A DNA stretch of 64,000 nucleotides from Tipula vernalis (GCA_958295665.1 OY282558.1:46934389-46998388); one strand, 5' to 3'. Counted from the stretch's first letter, positions 1 through 9,631 are shown. The notes: generated by a model not told the origin, from the sequence alone. Made by a program: numbers and translations.

Positions 1-97
1 GTAGTTTATTTGCAATTTTCATCAACAAAGGGTGAAACATAAGCGTGAAGGTAGGCGCATGCCAAAAGACTTCAGGTTTCTCGACACGCATTCTACA

Positions 98-236
98 CCT
101 AGGCCCTTTTCCAATTACCTACTTGTTTGATGGAACCTAACTTATTCAATATAATTTCTTATGTATTAATTTCTTACGCCATCTTAAATAAGTTTGGTTA
201 CACCAAATAAGAAAATAATTGGAAAAGGGCCTTAGG
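98..236. repeat. Hairpin MITE-like inverted repeat, copy 1
   Basis: Arms at 98-117 and 216-236 are reverse complements (CCTAGGCCCTTTTCCAATTA against its complement) with a single extra T. About 100 bp of AT-rich sequence lies between them. There is no coding capacity. The ends resemble those of the neighbouring hairpin at 231-344, so both probably belong to one non-autonomous DNA transposon family. The superfamily is not identified. Confidence 0.6.
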
Positions 237-344
237 CCCTTCCCGAAAGTTATACTTATTTGTGAAACCTAACTTATTACATAGGAAATTACATTGAATA
301 AGTTAGTTTCCATAAATAAGTATAACTTTCGGAAATGGCCTAAG
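231..344. repeat. Hairpin MITE-like inverted repeat, copy 2
   Basis: Arms of about 50 bp at 231-280 and 294-344 pair almost end to end around a short loop. They include the strings CCGAAAGTTATACTTATTT and AAATAAGTATAACTTTCGG. The left end overlaps the right end of the previous hairpin through a shared CCTTAGGCCC, so the two elements abut or share a terminus. A related piece starting GGCTGTTTTCGAAAC follows at about 346-380 and recurs at 3009-3065. Confidence 0.65.
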
Positions 345-400
345 GCTGTTTTCGAAACCGATACTTATTTCATACTTATTTACTTATTCGACGCCATCTT

Positions 401-446
401 AAATAAGTAAGTAAAATCATTCGAATTGATTTTACTTACTTATTTT
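401..446. repeat. Short perfect hairpin
   Basis: AAATAAGTAAGTAAAATCA at 401-419 is followed by a 7-8 base loop and its reverse complement to about 445. It lies at the edge of the hairpin cluster that begins at 98 and may be the end of a third truncated member. The stretch from about 450 to 745 that follows shows nothing recognisable. Confidence 0.5.
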
Positions 447-745
447 GACAGCAACAACAAAAATTTATTTGTTGTCAATTTTTTAAAGTTAAGGACACTG
501 CTACTCGCAAAATCGCAACATAATACGCTTATAACACTAACGATTGATAAAATAATGAGAGTATTGAATTTTGATGACTCCTAAATAATTAATTATCTGA
601 AAAATTCATTTTTTACTTCAGTGTTCGTCAAAAGAAAATTTTAAATTTTTCAGTATCACGCTACCTTAGAACAATATTCATAGGGAAAATGACAAGCAAT
701 TTAGATTTTTTCGTAAGAAAGGGATAGAAAATAAGTCACCTCGTA

Positions 746-1773
746 AAGACTGATTTACATTCAACGACAATCGACGTCTGCAAAAAAATTGAAACACAAC
801 ATAAGAAAAAGTACAAAGACAAAAAGAGAAAAAATATTCATCTGCTTAAAAAAGTCAATTGAAACCCGAGAAACAAACCCAAAAAACCTCGTCTGCTTTT
901 TTTGCAGATGTCGAGTTTCATCTTTTTTCTGTAAAATCATCGATGCGTGAATAAATAACTATAATAAAGCCTGAATTCCATTGCGAATAAAAGTTTGTCA
1001 GTCAAAATAAAGGGAGATAAAAATATAAAATCAGTGGTTGTGTGAAAAAAACACAAAACGAAGTCAGTCAAGATTTTACTTACATCAAATGTGTGTTTGT
1101 ATTAGTGGATCGCCATAATTATGGTCAAAAATTATCAAAATCGATGTCATTTTATGGTTATCCAACTAATATAAGCACACAAATTTTGTGTACGAACGCA
1201 AATTTTTTTTCGCACACTAAGTTAATTAAAATTTTGTTATTTTTATGGTAAGTGTCATAATTTTTTTTGGTGGTTGCTTCTAAAATAGCTGTGATAATAC
1301 AAAAATATAAAGTTTGTGTACAATACAAATTGTGATAAATTGGGATCAATTGTGATAATATCGCTAAATACTATTATTGACAATTTAATCAAGTAATCGT
1401 TTTTCTTTTAAAATAATTTATAGGTGGTGAAAAAGCCAAATTAAAATTCCAAGTGATAACCAAAAATTTATTTCTTTTATTTTTATTTTTTTTGCTGTCG
1501 CTGTCAAAATTTATCAAGATATTTGTGCTATAAAAAAAACATGCTTTATCTTTGTCACTCCAATGCATTTTTTTTATGTCTTCTTTCGACTTGAAGTCAG
1601 TTCAGTCAATTATTCACAGTGGAATTCAGGCTTAAGGTTACATAAATAAGAAAATCAATCATTTGCCTTAGTTTATGACATTTTTTGTTTAAATTTACTT
1701 TTTATGGGTAAAGAAAACGAATTTTTGATTTGATATCTGGATCTGCGAAATTTTTTGAATGTAAATCAGTCTT
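746..1773. mobile_element. Putative non-autonomous TIR element, about 1.03 kb
   Basis: AAGACTGATTTACATTCAA at 746-763/764 is matched in inverse orientation by TTGAATGTAAATCAGTCTT at 1755-1773. The interior is AT-rich and has no credible ORF; the short ones at 1042-1349 look like chance. A second inverted pair lies inside it (967-983 with 1617-1633), so this is either one element nested in another or one element with internal palindromic structure. No target duplication is certain. Confidence 0.5.
967..1633. repeat. Inner inverted-repeat pair nested in the 746-1773 element
   Basis: AAGCCTGAATTCCATTG (967-983) pairs with CAGTGGAATTCAGGCTT (1617-1633), with one mismatch. Further partial pairing continues inward (GAATAA and TCAGTC against their complements). 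The arm sequence starts like that of the outer pair (AAG.CTGA), which suggests two related elements, one inserted in the other. Confidence 0.5.
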
Positions 1774-1814
1774 AAGGCGGAGAATTAAACGGTTTTTGGA
1801 AGATCTAGGTATGT

Positions 1815-1960
1815 CAAGAGTAAGAGGGTACCTATACCAAACGAATTGACCCAAAACCACGTGATCATATTATCACGTTGACCAATTTTTTATACATTCT
1901 GGTTTGAGGATAGAGTTGGACGTTGAGTTTGCGGTTGAGTACAGAGTGCGCCATCTTTTA
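1815..1960 (+). repeat. Dispersed repeat, left copy (partner at 62205-62320)
   Basis: This block contains ACGAATTGACCCAAAA, then ACCAATTTTTTATA, then GTTTGAGG and a run of TTGAGTT words. The same ordered blocks occur at 62205-62320 near the other end of the window. Both copies run into the GGTTGAGTT minisatellite, so the simple repeat is probably part of the dispersed element. No protein is encoded. Confidence 0.55.
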
Positions 1961-2075
1961 TGAGGGTATGTAAACATTGAATAACTTTGACATTTGTTAA
2001 CCGATTGAACTAGTTAAACATGTTTTTGAAACGTCAATTCGGTACAATTTTAACCGCTTCTAAGAATCGCTTTTT

Positions 2076-2302
2076 ATGAATCGCTTCACACCGAAACAAC
2101 GCGCCGAAATAGTGACGCTCTATATTGAAAATAGTCGTTCAGTTGTGTTAACTAGACGTGCTATCACCGAAAATATTGTGGCTAACACCCACCGTCTGAC
2201 AACACTATTCGTCGTTTGGTGTCGAATTTTTTTGAGTTGAAGCGGTCAGAGAGAACGTTGCCCAGAACCCAAAAGTGTCGTATTGTAGCCGCGCTCTGTT
2301 GA
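2076..2302 (+). pseudogene. DUF4817 helix-turn-helix transposase N-terminal fragment
   Basis: From ATG at 2076 the translation begins MNRFTPKQRAEIVTLYIENS, which matches the DUF4817 HTH segment found at the N-terminus of many insect Tc1/mariner-type transposases. After about 30 residues the frame is lost. A different frame then reads NTIRRLVSNFFELKRSERTL and ends at a TGA at 2300-2302. The DDE catalytic region is absent. It is therefore a short frameshifted relic of about 75 codons, related in domain type but not closely in sequence to the transposase at 12549-13496. No TIR was found. Confidence 0.65.
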
Positions 2303-2339
2303 GTTTATGCACGAATGTACATGTCTGTTCTTCGAGTCA

Positions 2340-2850
2340 CGTTGATTTGAGGATTGAGTTGGTCGTTTAGTTTAGAGTAAAGTTAAGGGTCGAGTTGTGG
2401 GTCGAGGTAGAGGTTGAGTTGGGGTTCGGTTGAGTTCATAGATTCATGCACCGTTGGTGTTGGTTAAGGGATTGAATTTAAGATGTTTAAGTGAAGGTTT
2501 AGTAAGGGGCTCAGTAGCGGCTTTAATAGGGAGGGGGAAGGGGCGGTAGATTGATTTGGAAGTTAGCAGAGGAAGAGTTCAGCTCTTGCATTGATTGGTC
2601 GATTGAGTAGGACATTAAGTTTAGGGTTAGATTAAGGTTAGATTAAGGTGGTTTGAGTTGATACTCTCTAAGCTTTAGAATCGAGTTTATTTCAGGATTG
2701 AGTTCATCGTTGATTATAGAGTTGATCAAAGGGTTGAGATTTGGTTCGAGTTAAGTTGAGTTGATGTTAGGTTAGGGTTGAGTTAGATTTCGTTAGGGTG
2801 TTATTTCGTGGGTTGAGTTAGGTGTTGAATATTGGTCAGGTTTAGGGTTG
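2340..2850 (+). repeat. GGTTGAGTT-type minisatellite
   Basis: About 500 bp in which variants of GGTTGAGTT, TTAGGGTTGAG and AGGTTGAGTT recur irregularly every 8-15 bases. The + strand is G/T-rich. A shorter stretch of the same words is at 62280-62400. It is degenerate rather than a clean array, and no ORF of note crosses it. Confidence 0.6.
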
Positions 2851-3003
2851 ATTAAATTTAGCGACTGTAATGCTCTATCTCTATCTTATTTTAGCCCAAC
2901 TTTTAAGTTTAATGAAATGTTGATTACACTTGCATTTTTTGGCCATAACTTTCGATTTGGTACAGTGTATGTTATGTTGGCATACAGTATTCAATACTCT
3001 GTA

Positions 3004-3070
3004 GTGAAGGCTGTTTTCGAAACGAATACTTATTTGTCGAACCTAACTTATTCAAATAAGTATATTATCG
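3004..3070. repeat. Fragment of the 98-446 hairpin family
   Basis: AAGGCTGTTTTCGAAAC followed by ATACTTATTTGTCGAACC and AACTTATTCAAATAAGTAT matches the words at 343-375 and 252-275. The final part forms its own small hairpin. It shows that the hairpin family near the left end is dispersed. Confidence 0.5.
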
Positions 3071-3419
3071 AGGTCTCTCCGATATAATCGCTAATATGAA
3101 ACTACATGTATTTTAATTTCAGCGGCGCTTCGAACGGCGTCTATGTGTTTGGGGCATTAAGCTTGGAAAACACCGAGCAGCGGCAGCGAGCAGCAAATTT
3201 AAATATATGTGGATTTGCTTATGTATTCATAGGTAGTCGTATGTTAAGCAAAAGTATAAGCAATTTTTATAAAAATATTTAAATTTTTGATAATTTTAAT
3301 AGATAAATGTTGATTAAAAGAAAATCTATCACAAGTGGAATATGTGGGACATGTCGCGCTGGTCTTGGTGTGTTTCGAAAACATAGAATAACTTGCGGAA
3401 AGAGCCTAAAAGACATTAA

Positions 3420-3800
3420 AATAAAAAAATACAGAAAATTAAATTTTGTGTTTTTTTATTGTCGGCAAAATTTTTTATTTGATGCTGAAATATATTTTTT
3501 TGTATAACCTTAATAATTTAACCACATATTATATTTGCTGCTTATTTCTAATTTTTGATGCTACTCTTTGTCGCTAAACTATTTTTTTTGACGCTGAAAA
3601 TTATTTGTTTGTATTTTCATTGTTTTGTTCCAAAATATTATATTTGTTGCCAATTTATTAATTTTGATGCCAAAGTTTGTCGTCACAGTATTTAATTATG
3701 TCCTTTAAAAATATTTGTTTGTTTTTTCATATGTTGTTCCAAAATATTATTTGTGATGCCAATTTATTATTTTTGATGCTAATGTTTGTTGCCAAAATTT
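3420..3800 (+). repeat. About 109-bp tandem repeat, three to four diverged units
   Basis: The signature ATATTAT followed by TTTG, GATGCC and TTTATTA recurs with starts near 3527, 3636 and 3745. Each unit continues with a TTTGTYGYC word and a poly-T block. The last unit runs into the start of the Gypsy 5' LTR at 3787, so the exact LTR boundary is blurred there. Confidence 0.5.
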
Positions 3801-3945
3801 TTTTCTTGTATGCCCGTTTAAATTGTCCCTAAGAAAAATAATAAAATTAGTATTGGTGTGTCATGTAAAAAGAATGGACGTAAAAGTCTTTGTGAATAAA
3901 ATTGTTTTTTGAAATTAAATTCGTTTTTATTTTTCGCCCACAACA
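3787..3945 (+). repeat. Gypsy 5' LTR (probable)
   Basis: The block 3831-3943 is nearly repeated at 9526-9629: AAGAAAAATAATAAAATTAG, then TATTGGTGTGTC, a small indel, then GAATAAAATTG and CGCCCACA. If the LTR starts at TGTTG (3787) and ends at CAACA (3945), it has the usual inverted termini. The left boundary is uncertain because a tandem repeat abuts it. AATAAA in the shared block may serve as the polyadenylation signal. Confidence 0.6.
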
Positions 3946-4199
3946 AATCAGAAGTGGGATCCCAGTGATTCAATAAATATTTTTAGTTTGTACCAAACTT
4001 TAATGTACACAAATTAAATTGGGTTCTCAAAATATGTACATAAAATTAATTTTTTAATTTAATAAAAAAAGGATTTAATTTAATTTTAATATAAATTACA
4101 AATTTTATTTTAGAATATAAATTATAATTTTGATGTTGTTGCGATGACAGCTCAAAATGAAAAGAATTTACATTGAAATTGTATTCGGGCAGGAATTGA

Positions 4200-4280
4200 A
4201 TCAGGTAGTAAGGTATGTAATTATTGTATTGTATTCTAGTTTTGTATTGTATTGTATTGTGTTATTGTATTGTAGTTTTG
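4200..4280 (+). repeat. ATTGT pentanucleotide microsatellite
   Basis: Imperfect repeats of TATTG/ATTGT lie in the Gypsy leader just before the first gag codons. Confidence 0.7.
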
Positions 4281-4287
4281 TGCTACT

Positions 4288-5390
4288 ATGCGCAGAACGA
4301 AAATGAGTTGCGTAAATGATATGGGTGAACCATCAATGGTGAGCCCCAGAGGGCATTTTAAACCGAGGTTCTCGAACGCCAATGTATCCTGGATTGCAGT
4401 CAACAGTTCTAGATGATTCAGTAATTTTGGACATGCCCACAATGGTATTCAATCAAAATCATAACCTCCAACAACCACGTGTGGACAGTCTACCAAACAG
4501 TATAGATCCAGCAAAGATATCATCTACAGTAATAAATAACCCATTGCTGCAAGTGCCTTCAAATCACCAAACACTAGATCTAGTTCAGACATCACCAAAT
4601 TACCAGTCATCGAATGTGACACTACAACAAGCACATCAGTTCGCACAACCTAACCTCATTTATTATGGGCAACACGTGCCGATACACGGTACTCAGAATT
4701 CAGTGCCGTTACCACATTGGCAGTACTCAACAGAATATTTCAACTGTAGAGATTCAACGACCAATTTTGCAGCAACAACTCGAAATCATCCAGTTGCAAA
4801 AAGAAGTGTTAGTTCAGAGAGTCAGCAATGAAATTCGGCATGGTATCACACCACATTACCTATATCCGCCAGAGGTAGAGAATATAGTACCAGAGTATAA
4901 TCCTGGTGGTAAAAATGGAATGAACGCAGTGCAGTGGCTGAAACGTATCGAATATTTAAGAACTGTATATGGCTGGGGTGACACCGAAACGGTTCATTAT
5001 GCAATTCTCCGTCTTAAAGGACCAGCCAAGGTATGGTTTCATGATCTGGAAACTCCCTTGATATCTTTTCGAGATTTTTCTGATAGTTTAATCAAGTCAT
5101 TCGGATACTACATGGACGAAGCAGATCTTCATTCGAAGATGTCGTCGTGGTTTAAACAACCGGATGAAACGTGCGAGCAATATTTTTATGAGATGAGGCA
5201 GCTTGGACGAACGGCAAAAATATTACCTCTTAATAGATTTACAAGTTCAGATCATCTATTGCATGTCCTTCGTGAACATGATGGGTATTTGGCATACGCT
5301 CAACTTGATTACCCCACAATAGTACCCACACAGAAGCATCAAACTCAAAATAGATCAATATCTACTGAATCGGAGATCAAAAAGAGATAG
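4288..5390 (+). pseudogene. Gypsy gag, capsid part
   Basis: Gag is the structural protein that packages element RNA. A Q/N/P-rich N-terminal part is open at 4382-4831, probably preceded in another frame from 4288. The conserved capsid-like part is in the frame of 4665-5390, where a typical retrotransposon-gag pattern can be read (VQWLKRIEYLR, LKGPAKVWFHDL, FSDSLIKSFGY, ETCEQYFYEMRQLG). The two ORFs overlap, and the likely frameshift is near 4740. The frame change near 4382 suggests a further lesion. Confidence 0.75.
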
Positions 5391-5399
5391 ATGAATAAT

Positions 5400-5625
5400 T
5401 CTTCTTCCGATAAAACACAAGCCAGCATTTGTGTCAAAATTAAGATGCTATAATAGCAACGAGTACGGTCACATCGCTACAAAATGTCCTAATCCATCAA
5501 AACGGTTTTGTGATTCTTGTCAGCAACCGGCACACACATCATCGTACTGTACACGCGCTCGATTAAAGGAAGTAGGACTGATTGACACAAAACTTGAAAA
5601 GTTCACCGCTAACATCGAATTTTAG
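5400..5625 (+). pseudogene. Gypsy nucleocapsid zinc knuckles
   Basis: Two CCHC-type boxes follow the capsid. The second, CDSCQQPAHTSSYC, has the full C-x2-C-x4-H-x4-C spacing. In the first, CYNSNEYGHIATKC, the second cysteine is serine, so zinc binding there should be lost. The frame ends at a TAG (5623-5625) and continues in the same frame into the protease, so this stop is either a mutation or a suppressible gag stop. Confidence 0.8.
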
Positions 5626-6024
5626 TTACCTGATGGTTGTAGGGTTACGACCGCATTAATTGATACAGGCATCCCTATTAATTTGTTAAAATATCACCTT
5701 ATTCCACAAAATTTAACGTTGTCTCCGTATCAAGACGTTATAAGCTACACAGGGATTAATGGAGCTAAATTAAATATTTTAGGTTATTTAAATATTAATT
5801 GTCAAATTGAAAATGTATTGTATAATTGCAGATTTCATATCGTACCTGATGAAACCATGATTATTGATTGCATTATTGGACGTGAATTTTTACAAGAATC
5901 AGAGAAGCTAACATTGAAGGGTTCAAGTGTTCTGAAGGTTTTGTTCGAAACAAACGGCAACATTCAAACAATACATAATGAGGATGTCATCGACAGGGCC
6001 AATTTCCAACGAGTCGAAATATAA
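5626..6024 (+). pseudogene. Gypsy aspartic protease
   Basis: The retropepsin active-site motif LIDTGIPINLL is read just upstream of the first Met at 5683, in frame with the nucleocapsid ORF across the 5623 stop. The IIDCIIGREFL motif about 60 residues later corresponds to the ILG-type flap-side motif of retropepsins. It processes the polyprotein. Its 3' end overlaps the reverse transcriptase ORF, which is in a different frame from 5978. Confidence 0.75.
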
Positions 6025-7336
6025 CTTTGAGATTGAGAAGCGATTAGTACAAATGCTAGACAATCACTTTTCCAAACCAAAACAGCGAACACCTGAAATT
6101 AAGCATGAATTAAAAATTGTATTGACATCCGATCGACCAGTTTATTCAACTCCACGCAGATTATCGTGGCAGGAACGCGAAGTCGTACGAAGCATGGTAA
6201 CAGACTTACAAAAGCAGGTTGTCGTGAGGGAAAGTAAGAGTGATTACGTAAGTCTGATAGTCTTGATAGCTAAGAAAAACGGTACACATCGACTTTGTGT
6301 CGACTACAGACAATTAAATAAAATCACAGTCAAGGATCGTTTTCCTTTGCCTGTAATGGACGATTGTCTTGAGAAATTGAGAGAAAAAAAAATGTTCAGT
6401 TTACTGGACTTAAAAAGTGGATTTCATCATATTCCTGTAGAAAGAAATTCGATTCGTTACACCTCTTTTGTCACACCGGATGGACAATTTGAATACGTTA
6501 GGACTCCTTTCGGATTGTCCAATGCACCTTCGATTTTCCAACTGTTTGTTGCAGACGTTTTTAAATCATTATTGGAGTCAGGTGATCTAACCATTTATAT
6601 TGATGATATACGAGTATTAATATCAACCAATACTGTTAAAAGTCATGTCAAAGTTTTGAAAAGTGTTTTGATTCTATGTCATAGAAACTGTTTAGAATTT
6701 TCAATAGAAAAATATTGTTTTTTAAAACCCTTAGCTATAATGGAATTAGACCATCGCGTCGACATGTGGATGCTATACGTTCGTATCCTATTCCAAAAAA
6801 ACGTGCGAGAACTTCACCGTTTCCCAGGGTTAGTTACTTTTTTAGGAAATTTGTTTTAAAAGCCATTGTACGATCTTTTAAAGAAAGATGAAAGTTTTAG
6901 TTTTGGATCTAATGAGTTGGAAGCATTTGAGCTACTGAAGTTAAGATTATTAGAGTCGCCGGTTTTGGTATATTATAACCCATCAGCGGTTACAGAATTG
7001 CACACGGATGGCAGTAAAATTGAATTTGGTGCCATATTGCTGCAGAAGCAATCATCTGGACAGTTCCATTCAATGTTTTATTTTAGTAAACGGACTACTG
7101 ATTCTGAGAGTCGGTATCACTCTTTTGAATTAGAGACTTTAGCCTTAGTCAATGCGGTTAAGCGTTTTCATATTTATTTATATGGAATACCTTTTACAGT
7201 GGTAATTGATTGCAACTCTCTAAAGCAGACACTTCAGAAGAAGGAATCAAATCCTAAAATTTTAAGATGGACTCTGTTTTTAGAACAATATAATTTTGAA
7301 ATAATTCATAGAAATGGATCTCGTATTCCCAACTAA
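5978..7336 (+). pseudogene. Gypsy reverse transcriptase and RNase H
   Basis: The RT fingers and palm are clear (HRLCVDYRQLNKI, LLDLKSGFHHIPV, TPFGLSNAPSIFQ), with the catalytic YIDD at about residue 207 of the 5978 ORF. The thumb is damaged: a frameshift near 6820 moves the conserved segment to another frame, and a TAA ends the first ORF at 6857-6859. The connection and RNase H domain then follow in the original frame at 6866-7336 (TDGSKIEFGAILLQ, FELETLALVNAVKRF, IDCNSLK). The ORF stops where the retroposon is inserted at 7327. Confidence 0.85.
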
Positions 7337-7506
7337 TAATCCTAGCCAATCCTTCGGTTTTGTTATATGTGTACGGGTGTACGGCATGGGCCCGGGAGTC
7401 GGGAGATCCTGCTATAATGCCTGAACGTACACTCATAATCAATCATAAAAGTTTAATTTTATTTAATTTTATCTTTAATTTGTTATAATGATGTTTTTTT
7501 ATAATA

Positions 7507-7741
7507 CAATAGAATCCGTTTATACCAAACCATGTATATAATGAACAAACGCTTATAATGATCATATGGTTTTGACATATAGTTGTGTGCCTTGAATTTG
7601 CATGAACACTTTTTTTTTCTTATACACTACAAACAAAGAACTACGTTTATAAACGTAAACGAATATTTGATTAAAATGAACAGCTGGCTATAGTGAACAA
7701 AATTATGACCCTTGAGTGTTCGCTATAAGCGAATTCTACTG
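7507..7741. mobile_element. pogo/Tigger-like MITE, 235 bp
   Basis: The termini CAATAGAATCCGTTTATA (7507-7524) and the complement of CGAATTCTACTG at 7724-7741 form an 18-bp TIR with three transitions. TA dinucleotides flank it at 7505-7506 and 7742-7743. The CAGTAGAATTCGCTTATA type of end with a TA target is characteristic of pogo/Tigger elements. There is no ORF. It sits inside the SINE-containing retroposon and is thus younger than it, or was carried in with it. Confidence 0.65.
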
Positions 7742-7944
7742 TAATTATAATTATAATTTTAGCTTAGTAATTTTAGATTTTCTTAATTATTTTATCAGGT
7801 AAATTAATGAAAGGCGAACAGGGGGAAATTACAACATTAATAATTTTTAATTTAGGCTTAGGGAGTCCTGAGTATCCGGCCCTGGATTCCAGAGAGATGA
7901 TCATCTAAAAATGTAGTTAGATAGTGTTGTCTTTTGTGCCGTTA

Positions 7945-8112
7945 ATTTACTAACTATCGATCGCATTGGTGTCTGTAACCGGGTCGAGTCTGTCCCAACT
8001 AATAATCCTATCCTATCCTTCGGTTTTGTTATGTGTAAACGGGTGTACGGTGCTCGGGAGTCCGGGAGACTTGCTATAATGCTTGGCCGTACACTCACAA
8101 TCAATCAATCAG
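7945..8112 (+). repeat. SINE with (AATC)n tail, longest + strand copy
   Basis: About 165 bp. It matches 36777-36945 on the minus strand through ACTAAC, GTGTCTG.AACCGGGTCGA, CCTTCGGTTTTGTTAT and the CGTACACTCA.AATCAATCA end. GGGTCGANTCT resembles a pol III B box (GGTTCGANTCC), which is weak support for tRNA ancestry; no convincing A box was seen. A third, 5'-truncated copy is at 7327-7445. Confidence 0.6.
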
Positions 8113-9373
8113 TTCATAGAAATGGATCTCGTATGTCTCATGTCGATGCTTTAAGTCGTGCTCCGGGAATTATGAACATAACTGAATGCACGTTGTCACA
8201 AACACTCTCTTATAATCAATTATCTGATCCCATAATTGCCGGTATAAAGGAGTCAGTTAAGTCCACAAATGGGGATAGTAAACATTTTATAATTAGAGAC
8301 AATCTTTTATATAAGAAAGATCGAGATAAGTTTTTATTTTATGTTCCACAGTCACTGGAGGAAAATATAATTAAGCAGTTTCATGAAATAGGTCATGTTG
8401 GTGTCAACAAAACGCATGAACAGATAAGTCGACAGTATTATTTTCCGTCTATGAAAGACAAAATTATATCTTTGATTAAGAAGTATATTAAATGTATCGT
8501 ATATAACCCAAAGGATGGTAAAAAAGAAGGCAATATGAATTTGTATGATCGGTTCGATAAGCCTTTCCATACATTGCATATTGACCACATTGGTCCTTTC
8601 GAAGTTACCAATAAGAAATACAGATATACCATATATTATTAGTGGTTGAAGCATTCTCGAAATTTTGCCGCTTTTATCCTACAAAGAGTACTAATACTCA
8701 TGAAGTTATTAATAGTTTAAAGAAGTATTTTAGAGATTATAGTGTTCCTACGCGTATTATGTCTGATCGAAGAACTGGTTTTACATCCCATTAGTTCAAA
8801 AGGTTTTTAATTCAGTTGGGAAATATTCAAGTGATTAACGCAACGAGCTCACCGCAGTCGAATAGTCAGGCTGAACGAGTGAACCGAAATTTAGTCCCTA
8901 TGCTTGCAAAACTCCGTGATGCAGAGAAAGGAACACATTGGGATGCTGTTCTTAGTAATGCTGAGTTCGTATTTAACAATACCATCAATCGTTCTGTAAA
9001 TAATATTCCATCCATGATTCTTTTTGGTGTCAACCAAAAATTTGAAAATGATAAAATTCAACAGTTAATCCATGAATTAAATAACGATAGAAGAGATTTG
9101 AACAAAATACGACAAGAAGCTTCTCAGGAAATAGAATATTCTCATTTGAAATCAAAGGAATATTTCGATTCAAAACGAAAGCCCGCTCATAAGTATAGTG
9201 TTGGGGACCTGGTATTTTTAAAAAATATTTCAGTAGAAACTGGAATAAGCCAGAAACTATTGCCGCGATTCAAAGGCCCGTACGTCGTAACCAAGATTTT
9301 GCCAAATGATCGATATCAATGTGAAGATATTCCAGGCCAACCGAAGATATTCCAGGCCCACCGTTCAATATGA
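8113..9373 (+). pseudogene. Gypsy integrase
   Basis: Integrase inserts the element cDNA into the genome. After the end of the RNase H region (SRMSHVDALSR) come an HHCC-like zinc domain (HEIGHVGVNKTHEQI, then CIVYNPKD, where the last cysteine has become tyrosine) and the DDE core. The first Asp is in HIDHIGPF, the second in SDRRTGFTS, and the Glu in SQAERVNR. The frame changes near 8640 and an in-frame TAG lies at 8791-8793, so the gene is dead. The C-terminus (SVGDLVFLKN, LLPRFKGPYVVTKIL) is a GPY/F-type module ending at 9373. Confidence 0.85.
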
Positions 9374-9498
9374 AGCCATATGAATAAAATGAATATATAA
9401 TTCATTTATTTTAATAATGTATTCGTGAAATTTAACTTTAATTTTTCTATATTTTATTATTCCAAATCGAGACGATTGGAGCGTCAGGTATGGCCGAA

Positions 9499-9631
9499 TG
9501 TTGTAACTAAATTTTGAAGTTGCTATAAGAAAAATAATAAAATTAGTATTGGTGTGTCCTATAAAATTAATATTCTTTGTGAATAAAATTGTTTTTTGAA
9601 ATTAAATTCGTTCTTATTTTTCGCCCACACA
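9499..9631 (+). repeat. Gypsy 3' LTR
   Basis: It starts at TGTTG after GGAGCGTCAGGTATGGCCGA, a sequence type often seen just before the 3' LTR of insect Gypsy elements, and ends at CCCACACA. It shares 9526-9629 with the 5' LTR. The two LTRs differ by a few substitutions and a short indel in a little over 100 bp, so the insertion is not recent. Confidence 0.65.

Larger units (their letters stand above)
7327..8112 (+). mobile_element. SINE-containing retroposon inserted in Gypsy pol
   Basis: A perfect 22-bp direct repeat at 7305-7326 and 8113-8134 (begins TTCATAGAAA, ends CTCGTAT) flanks this segment. Removing the insert and one repeat puts the HRNGSR codons of pol back in register. A target duplication of that length points to target-primed reverse transcription. 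Each end of the insert carries the same roughly 115-bp unit in direct orientation (7327-7440 and 7993-8112: CCCAACTAATAATCC, CCTTCGGTTTTGTTAT, CGTACACTCA, then an AATCAATCA tail). The middle is unrelated and includes a pogo-like MITE. Confidence 0.8.
3787..9631 (+). mobile_element. Ty3/Gypsy LTR retrotransposon, decayed, with nested insertion
   Basis: The order is LTR, gag with zinc knuckle, aspartic protease, reverse transcriptase, RNase H, integrase, LTR, the Ty3/Gypsy arrangement. No envelope ORF lies between integrase and the 3' LTR, so it is of the non-enveloped kind. The coding region carries several frameshifts and in-frame stops. A 786-bp retroposon (7327-8112) separates RNase H from integrase. 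The LTRs are short, about 130-160 bp, and share a 3' part that is nearly identical apart from a small indel. A target-site duplication could not be recognised. Confidence 0.85.

Noticed and set aside
3420..3800. CRISPR-like repeats
   Set aside because: Units of about 109 bp are contiguous and diverged, without short identical repeats and unique spacers; the window is also clearly eukaryotic.
7960..8010. tRNA gene in the SINE
   Set aside because: Only a B-box-like string is present; no cloverleaf or A box could be built.
8352..8654. Minus-strand ORFs opposite the Gypsy integrase
   Set aside because: They are antisense shadows of the integrase, whose HHCC and DDE motifs are on the plus strand.
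9374..9498. Possible envelope gene after Gypsy integrase
   Set aside because: Only about 125 bp lie before the 3' LTR, too little for an env ORF.
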